Shown here one piece after another: positions 51,181 to 58,624 of a stretch of 64,000 nt of DNA; the stretch's first letter is position 1, and each line of letters opens with the position of its first letter. The translations under genes and the position numbers were made by a program. The stretch is from contig JAIEMA010000016.1 of assembly GCA_019752535.1 (NCBI GenBank), positions 16,756-80,755 of the forward strand, in the 5' to 3' direction. The stretch is from Bacteriovoracaceae bacterium. Lineage in GTDB: Bacteria > Bdellovibrionota > Bacteriovoracia > Bacteriovoracales > Bacteriovoracaceae. The notes below the pieces were generated by a model. The model was given only the letters and a program-made list of their open reading frames with translations. It did no database searches and was not told where the DNA came from.

Positions 51181-52779
51181 TCAGTGAGAGAGTTTTAAAA
51201 GCTGATTAACGATGTTCACTAAAGGCTGAGGGCGTGGGTATTTAAACTCACAAGGAACTTCCTTCGCTCCTTTACCCTTTTCTGGAATCACCGTACATTT
51301 TTCATCAAAGCCGTACTCACGAGTGACGTTATAAATAAAGGCATGGGCATTCTTCGCAGGTGCCATCCAGCTTTTAGGTACAACACCTTTTCCATCCCAA
51401 GCTTCTAGTTTCAAATCTTGAAAATGGATCATGAAGTTTTTAGGTATCACCCAGAAGAAGTCCGGTTGATCAATTGTAGGTGGGCGATCATTGCTTGAAT
51501 TACTATCGGCAAATGACTCAGCAGTTCTAGTCGCACGCCACTGTCCGCCTACGATATTTCCTTGAGCATCAAGTTCAAGGTCATACATGAATGATTTGTC
51601 TTTGATTTTATCATCATCTGGAGTGTTATCGACTTTATCTTTTGGAAGAGTCCAGTCCACTACAAACATCTTCATATCAACGCCTACTAGCTTCACAGCA
51701 TTCGGGTTTCTCGATTCCTTGTAAGGATCTTTGTAGTCTTTAAGATCAATCATCGATTTAGAAAGTTCGTCCGTTCTTCCAGACTTCGGGTTAAACCATT
51801 CGAACTTGTAACCTTTGAAAGGATGATTATTGATTGTCGCATTGGCATCGATCTCGGCCACAAATGAGCGGCCTTGAAGACCCGTGAGATTGACAACAGC
51901 AGCGTGCCAGACTGCTGGATGGACATCAGCGCAACGTGGAAGAACGGCTTCACCTTCTTTCTTTGGCATCTCATCAATAAAGCGGCCGAATTCATCTCGC
52001 TTAGGATTCTTATCATTACAACGGATACCTTCGACGATCACGTTATCTTGCACAATCGAGTTAGCAAACATAAGTGAGACGAGAGCTTTAATGTCATCTG
52101 GATAAAATGGCATCTTCTTGCCGTTAGGAAGTGTAAACGTCACAGTATGTTCTGCTCTCGGATAGGCACCAGCGGCAAGGGCCCAGCCGTGACAGATGCC
52201 TTCCCATAAAGCCATCAAGCTATTGGCTTTTGGGACGCGGTAGCCTTCTGGAATTTGAATTGAACTTAAAAAGCCCCACTTCTTTGAGTTACCCCAACGT
52301 TCAGCAAAATCCCAAACGCGATTGGTAAGATCAAATGTCTTATCACCCACTAAAAGATCGTATTTTTCTGAAGGAGCAAGTTTAGCGATTTCTTCTTCGC
52401 TTAAATCCATCACGTTTGGAAGCATTTCAACGCGACGTTTTTTCCAATTTTTTACGTTCCCTTCCCAACCCAAATATTGCCAGAAAGAGAGAAACGATTT
52501 GTCCTGCCAGTTGTTAGCAATTTGCCCTTGGTTGAGTTGCCAGTAATAGCCACCCCAAGGCTGCACTTTACTAGAGGCTTCTAGCAATTTTTGGCGATCC
52601 ATTTCAATCACGTTCATTAATGGCTTCGCATCTTCAGTGAGGCGGCTCACTTTGGTTTGAATGTCTTGCAGATCATAAGGCTTAAAGGGATAGATCTGCT
52701 TTAAAGGATCCGTTTGGGCCCAGGCCGCGCTAGTAGAGAGGCAAGCGAGTAGGGCCAGGCGCACGAGTGGACGGTTCAT
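51181..52779 (-). CDS. Secreted transglutaminase-elicitor-like protein (paralogue 1)
   Basis: Exported 532-aa protein (signal peptide ends SAAWA-QT). Inferred triad: Cys196 in LWEGICHGWALAAG, His292 in HPAVWHAAV and Asp311 in AEIDANAT. It aligns along its length with paralogue 2, including the near-identical ends ...EYGFDEKCTVI and EVPCEFKYPRPQPL. Family and inferred activity are as for paralogue 2: acyl transfer or deamidation at protein glutamine, outside the cytoplasm. Conserved cysteines in the last 50 residues may form a disulfide. ATG 52779 is chosen because GAGGAG precedes it and it opens the signal peptide. Monocistronic, with its own terminator. Confidence 0.75.
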   Translation of the reverse strand: MNRPLVRLALLACLSTSAAWAQTDPLKQIYPFKPYDLQDIQTKVSRLTEDAKPLMNVIEMDRQKLLEASSKVQPWGGYYWQLNQGQIANNWQDKSFLSFWQYLGWEGNVKNWKKRRVEMLPNVMDLSEEEIAKLAPSEKYDLLVGDKTFDLTNRVWDFAERWGNSKKWGFLSSIQIPEGYRVPKANSLMALWEGICHGWALAAGAYPRAEHTVTFTLPNGKKMPFYPDDIKALVSLMFANSIVQDNVIVEGIRCNDKNPKRDEFGRFIDEMPKKEGEAVLPRCADVHPAVWHAAVVNLTGLQGRSFVAEIDANATINNHPFKGYKFEWFNPKSGRTDELSKSMIDLKDYKDPYKESRNPNAVKLVGVDMKMFVVDWTLPKDKVDNTPDDDKIKDKSFMYDLELDAQGNIVGGQWRATRTAESFADSNSSNDRPPTIDQPDFFWVIPKNFMIHFQDLKLEAWDGKGVVPKSWMAPAKNAHAFIYNVTREYGFDEKCTVIPEKGKGAKEVPCEFKYPRPQPLVNIVNQLLKLSH

Positions 52780-52975
52780 ATCAGGTCTCCTCAAAGGGAT
52801 TAAGTAATGTTGATGCACTGCTTTATACCAAATTACACGGTCCATTTTCATAGAGATTTCAATAGCCTATAGATTTTTCACGGTTTTTGATGAAAAAGTG
52901 GCTCTCCACTGTCGCCAAGCGCTAGCGGCTTGCGCTATAAGTCCCAAAAAACTGACGATGAAAGGAGTTTCATTC

Positions 52976-53824
52976 ATGAAAAGGCTTGTTTTAGGCTTAT
53001 TGGCCCTCTCAACTGCTGCCCAAGCAGCAGAGTTAAAGACCCACCTCTCTGACGTGATCATCACTCAGGGCGAAGAGGAAGTATTGGTTTTGGCCCAAGA
53101 AGAAGGTCGCGTTTTACGTGTCAATGCAGCCGACGCTTCTTTAGTGGAGTCATTAAAAATCGCCAAAGAAAATCATGAGCTAGTCATGCTTGATATTGAT
53201 CTTGAGACGACTGAGATTTTAGGAGCCCAGCTTTTAGAAACTGAGACGCTTGATCTATTCAACGAAAAGGCTTTAAACGATTCATTTATTCCAACAGTTC
53301 TCTCCCTCGATTCTGCGACTTCACTCTTTAATAGAATGGACACCAGAACAAAGAGATTTTCTCAATGTTTCAACCGTGCACATGGCTGGGCTTATGACAT
53401 GTTCCGCCTCGCGAATGTGAATTCAAAAAAAGTCTTCATCTTCTTTACTCAGAAATTTATTAAAGAGCATAAGTACAAGTGGTGGTTCCATGTTTCTCCT
53501 TACGTGATGACTCAAGAAGGAAACATGACCGTAGAGCGCGTAATGGACGTAAGCTTTACAAGAGGCCCAACTTTTATGCAGGAATGGACTGATACATTCA
53601 TGCCAGATGGCACTGTATGTCCAACGGTTGCTCGCTACACAGACTATCGTAATAATCAGTGGGCGCAAGATTGCTACTTAATTAAAGCTTCAATGTTCTA
53701 TCGCTCACCTATGGATCTTGAGCTTCTTGAAAAAGAGGGAAGACAGGAGTTGGGATGGAACTACGATGAAATTCGTGAGGCCAGAAAGCAAGCATTTAAA
53801 GATTGGCAAGATTATCAGTATTAA
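52976..53824 (+). CDS. Secreted protein-glutaminase-like enzyme (copy 1)
   Basis: Exported 282-aa protein (signal peptide ends AAQA-AE). An N-terminal region of about 100 residues, possibly a propeptide, precedes a catalytic domain. The inferred Cys-His-Asp triad is Cys131 in FSQCFNRAHGWAYDM, His172 in KWWFHVSPYV and Asp191 in RVMDVSFT. Motif order and spacing match the protein-glutaminase group (Chryseobacterium protein-glutaminase and Gln_deamidase-type domains), which deamidates glutamine side chains in proteins. The C-terminal Cys pair may be a disulfide. AAAGGAG precedes ATG 52976. It is divergent from transglutaminase-like paralogue 1 across about 195 bp, which suggests shared control. 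Confidence 0.75.
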   Translation: MKRLVLGLLALSTAAQAAELKTHLSDVIITQGEEEVLVLAQEEGRVLRVNAADASLVESLKIAKENHELVMLDIDLETTEILGAQLLETETLDLFNEKALNDSFIPTVLSLDSATSLFNRMDTRTKRFSQCFNRAHGWAYDMFRLANVNSKKVFIFFTQKFIKEHKYKWWFHVSPYVMTQEGNMTVERVMDVSFTRGPTFMQEWTDTFMPDGTVCPTVARYTDYRNNQWAQDCYLIKASMFYRSPMDLELLEKEGRQELGWNYDEIREARKQAFKDWQDYQY

Positions 53825-53828
53825 AAGA

Positions 53829-53853
53829 AAAGGCTCCGAAAGGGGCCTTTTTT
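53829..53853. terminator. Bidirectional rho-independent terminator
   Basis: A 9-bp stem (53829-53837 with 53842-53850, one G.T pair) with GAAA loop is flanked by a T tract on the plus side and T-rich sequence on the minus side. It serves the protein-glutaminase-like gene and probably the convergent lipoprotein gene. Confidence 0.82.
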
Positions 53854-54211
53854 ATTTCCATATGTCGTTGCAACCCATCTCATAGCATAACTGAGCTCTC
53901 GAGCCTCTAATCGTAAATGTCACATACTCGTTGTTTGAGTAATCATAAAATGAGTTTTGACTGACAAATTTTATTCTTCGCGTCCGATTCGAATTCGGGT
54001 AATTTGGAAAATTAAATTTCATCGTCGTTTCAGTAAAAATCACAAATACATTGCTCTCACAGCTCGCCTCGCAACCATCGAGAGCGCTCACTTTTGATTT
54101 CCATTTTCCTATAAGACTTGATTCAGCCTCAAGAGAAGATCCCCCTCTCACGGCCGAAAGTTGAGCCTGGGGCTGACAGCTCACGAGAAGAATTAAGAGT
54201 ATCAATTTCAT
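53852..54211 (-). CDS. Small lipoprotein, unknown function
   Basis: Predicted 119-aa lipoprotein (lipobox LVSC, Cys12). The mature part begins with a low-complexity linker and contains LIGKWKSK and FTETTMKF, suggestive of a small beta-barrel such as lipocalin-like domains. Four more cysteines (CEASC and the C-terminal CYEMGC) may form disulfides. ATG 54211 is chosen at the signal peptide; an upstream ATG at 54247 has no support. No Shine-Dalgarno is present and a -10 box lies 7 nt upstream, so a leaderless mRNA is likely. Confidence 0.6.
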   Translation of the reverse strand: MKLILLILLVSCQPQAQLSAVRGGSSLEAESSLIGKWKSKVSALDGCEASCESNVFVIFTETTMKFNFPNYPNSNRTRRIKFVSQNSFYDYSNNEYVTFTIRGSRAQLCYEMGCNDIWK

Positions 54212-54218
54212 AAGACAT

Positions 54219-54224
54219 ATTTTA
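54219..54224 (-). promoter_or_regulatory. -10 box of the small lipoprotein gene, apparently leaderless
   Basis: On the minus strand TAAAAT (5/6 match to consensus) ends 7 nt before ATG 54211. The -35 region is weak. Confidence 0.4.
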
Positions 54225-54312
54225 AGGGCAATAGTCTTAGTGAGCATTTAACAGCTTGAATTCACGGATATTAAGCCCTTAGAGGCGACCAGAAAATGTG
54301 CCAGATCACTGT

Positions 54313-55437
54313 CTATTTACGTGAAAGCTCGCACAAGACTTTTTCAGGCCCCTCGCAGGGAGTGTGGTCAATGGGTTCAATGACCATCGTTCGATTCCCT
54401 TCATGGCGAAGGCGAGAGATTTCTTGATAGATGAGGGCTCTCATTCGATTGATTTGTCCCAGTGGACGAGTTTCAGGATGAGTGTGCCAAGGGTCCATGC
54501 TCACATTTTCGCAAAAATTTAATTGGGCTTTAGAATCTATTCCCTCTTGCTTGAGAATTTTAATAGTGGCGACATTGAGGTAGGGAGATTTCTCTTCATT
54601 CCAGCCTTGGCGTGGATCTTCAATTGGATTCACTTTCGGCTCATTATTTGGTTGAACAAAGAAGTTATAGCAAACCTCATTCTTTTTTAGTTTTTCGACA
54701 ATACGTTTTCTTAAGTAGAAAGGATCATCTTTCACAGGTTCATCGTTTGATGGAGCTTCACAAGGCTTGGCCTTAAAGCGCATGGACTTGGGCCCAAGTT
54801 TATAAGGGGTGGAGCTGAAGTATTCTGTCTCAAGTGAATGAGCGATTTGAATTCTTGCACCCAATAATCTTTTAGCGCTTAAAGGATGTGTAATTCCATA
54901 AAGTGCGAGACGAGCACTTCCACCCTTAAGGGCGTTAAAGAGGCTCAAATAATCATCTCCATCTTTTGAAAAAAATTCTTTCGCCGTAATCATGAGAAAA
55001 TCTTGGCTTCCTACCGGAGTCTCTTCAACATTCATGAGTTTCACGGCCATACCGCGCACATCTTTTTCAAAGTCTGATTTCTTCTCCCCATCAGGATCAC
55101 TATTAGAATAGCGAATCCAGGCGTCGTAACTTTTATTTTTAGCAAACACGCCCACTCTCAGTTCAGGAGGAAGAACATTGTTATTCACACTGAATGTGGC
55201 TTTCACACATCCATGAGCTTTTGGGTGTGCATCTCTTTGCATAAATCCATTCGAAGCCGCTCTGGTCTGAACCATCTCTTGAGTTTGAGCTAAAATTTTG
55301 TGAGCTTGATCTTCATTTTTAGTCGACCAAGTTTCTCCTAACTCCGTTGGGGGAAGATCAAAGAGATTAGCAGTTGTCCTATTGATAGGGGCTTCTTGGC
55401 AGCTGATTAGAAAAGCGAGGGGAATCATCCATTTCAT
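54313..55437 (-). CDS. Catalase-related heme protein, lipoprotein form
   Basis: Predicted lipoprotein of 374 aa (lipobox LISC, Cys13) whose mature part is a catalase-related (y4iL/SrpA-like) heme domain. RDAHPKAHGCVKATFSV carries the distal His (about His71). AWIRYSNSDPDGEK and DVRGMAVKLM follow. The C-terminal RMRALIYQEISRLRH provides the proximal Tyr (about Tyr337) and Arg. Peroxide removal or another heme peroxygenase activity on the periplasmic side is inferred. ATG 55437 is chosen for AAAGGA about 8 nt upstream. It is the last gene of the ATP-grasp operon (32-nt gap after the beta-barrel gene). Confidence 0.75.
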   Translation of the reverse strand: MKWMIPLAFLISCQEAPINRTTANLFDLPPTELGETWSTKNEDQAHKILAQTQEMVQTRAASNGFMQRDAHPKAHGCVKATFSVNNNVLPPELRVGVFAKNKSYDAWIRYSNSDPDGEKKSDFEKDVRGMAVKLMNVEETPVGSQDFLMITAKEFFSKDGDDYLSLFNALKGGSARLALYGITHPLSAKRLLGARIQIAHSLETEYFSSTPYKLGPKSMRFKAKPCEAPSNDEPVKDDPFYLRKRIVEKLKKNEVCYNFFVQPNNEPKVNPIEDPRQGWNEEKSPYLNVATIKILKQEGIDSKAQLNFCENVSMDPWHTHPETRPLGQINRMRALIYQEISRLRHEGNRTMVIEPIDHTPCEGPEKVLCELSRK

Positions 55438-55469
55438 GATAAAAATCCTTTTAACCATGATAAACGAAT

Positions 55470-56390
55470 CTAGAATTTAAGTGAAAAATCGAGACCTATG
55501 ATAGTTGTTGCCTGTGAGTAATTTGTCAGGGCCTGGGTGTAGAGTCCAACATGTGTAAATGGCTTTGTTTGGAAGAAGTAATTGATCGCTAAGCGCACGC
55601 GATCATGAAGATTATTATTAAACCTGAGCGTGTCGGTCTGACTCCCTCGTTGATCCCAGTCAAAGGAAAGCAGACTCGCAATTTGCCATTGCGGGGCCAG
55701 TTGATAATTAAAATACGGCCCTGTGGTGATCAGTGTGGTCTGCAGCGGAGTTGGTAATCCTCCAATAAATGGAGGAGGAAGAGTGGCGCGACGATACTTA
55801 TAGCGAATAAGTTGCGTGAGCCATCCGGCAGTCAGTGGCGAGGGTGGAAGTTTAAAAGTTAAACTCTGCGAAAGGACGAGACCATATTTCATTTCATTTT
55901 CAACAGAGCCTGGAGTCGTGGGAAATTCAATGGCAAAAGTATTAAACATAGTGGCGACTGGACCAAGTTCAACTGGCGGAGTCGCGAGATAGGCACGTGA
56001 GTTAAACATTGAGCTGTTGTTATTGTTTACAACACCTTTGTCAGTGACTGATTTGGTGATGTGTTGAACACCTGCGGCCGTGAATCCCACCGCCCATTTA
56101 GGATCAAATTGCCATCGAAGATTAATGCCATGGAAGAGTTGAATGGGGGATCTGCCATCGAGGAAGACGTTATAGGTTTGATTCATGGGCCCATTTAAAG
56201 TGGGGCCCATCATTGAAACGTAATAAGAGAGAGAGAATTGATCAGTAAATTTTCTCCAAAGAGCACTGTCTTCTACACGTGTCTGATTGGCATAGAGAGA
56301 AGAGTTGGCGCCTACGTCACGGTCTCTTTCAGGCGCAGCAAAAACACTCGCCCCCCAGAGGAGGGCGAGGATGAGGAGCAGATGTTTCAT
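55470..56390 (-). CDS. Putative outer-membrane beta-barrel protein of the ATP-grasp operon
   Basis: Exported 306-aa protein with signal peptide (about 1-18, ending VFAA). The mature chain alternates polar and hydrophobic residues and ends in LDFSLKF with terminal Phe, as outer-membrane barrels do. It has no recognised family. ATGA overlap with the 742-aa gene upstream shows it is cotranslated with it; the catalase-related lipoprotein follows. It may supply the envelope part of that operon's function. Confidence 0.62.
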   Translation of the reverse strand: MKHLLLILALLWGASVFAAPERDRDVGANSSLYANQTRVEDSALWRKFTDQFSLSYYVSMMGPTLNGPMNQTYNVFLDGRSPIQLFHGINLRWQFDPKWAVGFTAAGVQHITKSVTDKGVVNNNNSSMFNSRAYLATPPVELGPVATMFNTFAIEFPTTPGSVENEMKYGLVLSQSLTFKLPPSPLTAGWLTQLIRYKYRRATLPPPFIGGLPTPLQTTLITTGPYFNYQLAPQWQIASLLSFDWDQRGSQTDTLRFNNNLHDRVRLAINYFFQTKPFTHVGLYTQALTNYSQATTIIGLDFSLKF

Positions 56391-58615
56391 CGGCTGGCCT
56401 GGGCCTGCGTACTCAATTGGTTAAGAAGTTTTGAGCGATCTAAGAGTGATTCTTTTAAATTTTCAATCACCACACGGCGCTGGACCGTTTCGATGTCTTT
56501 CGCAAGACGAGAGCCGATCTCTTCTTTAACTCCTACCCATTCAAGAGTGAGGTTATGAAATAAAGTTTCTTGAAGTAATTCAGTTTTTGTCATCTCGGCC
56601 ATATCCATTCCATCAAGTTGTCCTTCAACATCTTTTTGGACGAGAAGCTCAAGCTCTTGGCGTTTAGCCGAATACATAGACTGAAGACACCAGACCGTGT
56701 TTCTCACACTCCAGATATACATGTTTAAGCCGTTGTTGGATGCTTCTTCGGCCTTCGCATTTTGCAGGAATAAAATTTCCCACTGACGCTTCATGTATGA
56801 GCGAAACTCAGCCGTTGAGAAGGCATCTTTTTGACGGAACAGATCAGAGTTTGCTTTGAGGTTGGCCATGATATTGCCTTGCTCTTTTCTCTCTGATTTA
56901 TATTTCTTGGCCGCTTTTTCAATTTTCTCATAGCCATGGGGACGCTTGAAATCAGGGTAGCGCCAGCCAAGGACCTGGCTCATCTCTTCCATAAACACGA
57001 ATGAGCGACCAATGTAGTAATCATTTCGTTTCTGCTCTTGATCCTCATCCAACATTACATAAGGCTGATCGAGGATGAAGCGCGCGAGGCGATCCCAAAG
57101 ATAAAGCTCAAGTTGTTGAGTACGATTCACTTCATTGGTTAAGAACTGCTTCATTTTTGGCGAGAGATTCGCCTCTTTTTGGCGCAGCTTAAAGATGCGG
57201 TTATTGTAGCGCTCCATCTCTAACCAAGCACTTTCAACCACCATGGGGAAATTGTATTGAGTCTCTAGCTGCTCAAGGCGACCCATTCTTGGAGCGTATT
57301 CAAGTGACTCTTCATAAGCAATTTGCATTTGCTTGAAATTGCCCATGCGCTCATTCCAATTAATTTGGTCAACGGCCTGAACATCTGAAGTTAAAAGCAA
57401 GTTAAGATATTTTGGCGCATAGGCCACAGACTTATTATTAATAGTAAGCGGGTAGAGTACGTTTTTTCCCTGAGTCACGAGTGAATTTCCAATGATATTT
57501 GGATTCACCATTGGGGTACTCGTGATCGGTGTTTGAGAGACAGCTTCTTGAACTGCATTTTGAACTTGAGGCATCGCAGTTGTAGAGACCACACTGGTTT
57601 GAACTTTTGCGTTGGCAGAAGGTGACTGCTCAATTGATTTCATGGCCGAGTTAAAGCCACTTTTCATATCAAGATAAGCTTCTCTCACACGTCCCACAGC
57701 TTGCATGGCATGAGGGTTCATGGGCATAGTGATAAAATAATAAGTAAACGGTCCGTAGACTGCTAAAGCGACTGAGTAGCCAAGATTACTTTTAACAGTT
57801 GTAAAAAACCAAATCACTTTTGCAATCGTAAAGCGGTACAACAAACCCTGAAGGTTATTAAGTGGACGCGCTTTAAAACGTCTGGCAAATGAAGCCCAAC
57901 GGAAGCGGAGCATTTCAAAGTTTTGAGAAACAAGACCGCGGCCATGAGCTCTGCGTTTAACTTTTAAAACGCGCTTGAGTCCCTCTGTAAGTCCATCATA
58001 GACTAGTTGTCTCTCATCCCAATTTAGGACGGGATCAGCTTCAATGATGAGCATTTTATGAAAGATGTGGCGAATCAGAGGATCACGGCGTCTCTCTTTA
58101 TTTTTGTCTTTGTAGAATGATCTTAAAAAACGCTCAACTGCATGAACTTGAATCGAGCGCACAACACCTGAGCCGGCCTTCTCATATTCAAAGGCGAGCA
58201 TGTTGTAGAGATAATCAAGAATTGGACAAGAGAGATCCATCTCGAGGACTTCTCCGGCAGAGATTGTTTCAGGAGCTTCAAAAACGGTTTGAGTCAATTC
58301 ACCTTTTTCATCATAGAGATCCCACTTTTCAGTGATAAATCCATTGTCGGCAATTGAAGTATTGAGAGAAAATCCACCTTGCTTAAGAAGAGAGATGAGT
58401 AAATGACCTTGGATCCATCCTTCGCTTGTATAGCGAAAGCCCGCAGCGTCACCTTCTCTTCGAAGAGAAGTGATCTTCTCTTTAATTCCAAGCTTTTCAT
58501 TTCCACCATCAACCACCACCTCTTCGAGAAGAGTAAAAAGTGAGTTGTGTGATTGACCGAGAAGGAATTTTAATCCCTCTGAGACGGCCGGTGCTTTTTC
58601 TATCGTCGTTTCCAT
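56387..58615 (-). CDS. Large uncharacterised membrane-anchored protein of the ATP-grasp operon
   Basis: A 742-aa protein of unknown family, without signal peptide. An N-terminal 250-residue mixed domain is rich in charged residues (RRRDPLIRHIFHKML near 175). One hydrophobic hairpin or long segment spans about 258-297, followed by a Ser/Thr/Pro linker (about 330-380). A long mostly helical C-terminal region (about 410-742) is probably coiled coil. It could span the inner membrane with the C-terminal part outside. AAAAAGG precedes the ATG, 9 nt after the ATP-grasp gene. Cotranscription with an ATP-grasp/peptidase fusion, a barrel and a lipoprotein suggests a trans-envelope assembly; no activity is visible. 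Confidence 0.6.
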   Translation of the reverse strand: METTIEKAPAVSEGLKFLLGQSHNSLFTLLEEVVVDGGNEKLGIKEKITSLRREGDAAGFRYTSEGWIQGHLLISLLKQGGFSLNTSIADNGFITEKWDLYDEKGELTQTVFEAPETISAGEVLEMDLSCPILDYLYNMLAFEYEKAGSGVVRSIQVHAVERFLRSFYKDKNKERRRDPLIRHIFHKMLIIEADPVLNWDERQLVYDGLTEGLKRVLKVKRRAHGRGLVSQNFEMLRFRWASFARRFKARPLNNLQGLLYRFTIAKVIWFFTTVKSNLGYSVALAVYGPFTYYFITMPMNPHAMQAVGRVREAYLDMKSGFNSAMKSIEQSPSANAKVQTSVVSTTAMPQVQNAVQEAVSQTPITSTPMVNPNIIGNSLVTQGKNVLYPLTINNKSVAYAPKYLNLLLTSDVQAVDQINWNERMGNFKQMQIAYEESLEYAPRMGRLEQLETQYNFPMVVESAWLEMERYNNRIFKLRQKEANLSPKMKQFLTNEVNRTQQLELYLWDRLARFILDQPYVMLDEDQEQKRNDYYIGRSFVFMEEMSQVLGWRYPDFKRPHGYEKIEKAAKKYKSERKEQGNIMANLKANSDLFRQKDAFSTAEFRSYMKRQWEILFLQNAKAEEASNNGLNMYIWSVRNTVWCLQSMYSAKRQELELLVQKDVEGQLDGMDMAEMTKTELLQETLFHNLTLEWVGVKEEIGSRLAKDIETVQRRVVIENLKESLLDRSKLLNQLSTQAQASR

Positions 58616-58624
58616 AAAACCTTT

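Noticed and set aside
56387..58615. Alpha-E domain partner of the CP-ATP-grasp protein in the 742-aa protein
   Set aside because: Its helical region lacks the recognisable alpha-E wording, so the classical ATP-grasp/alpha-E/transglutaminase operon is not supported.
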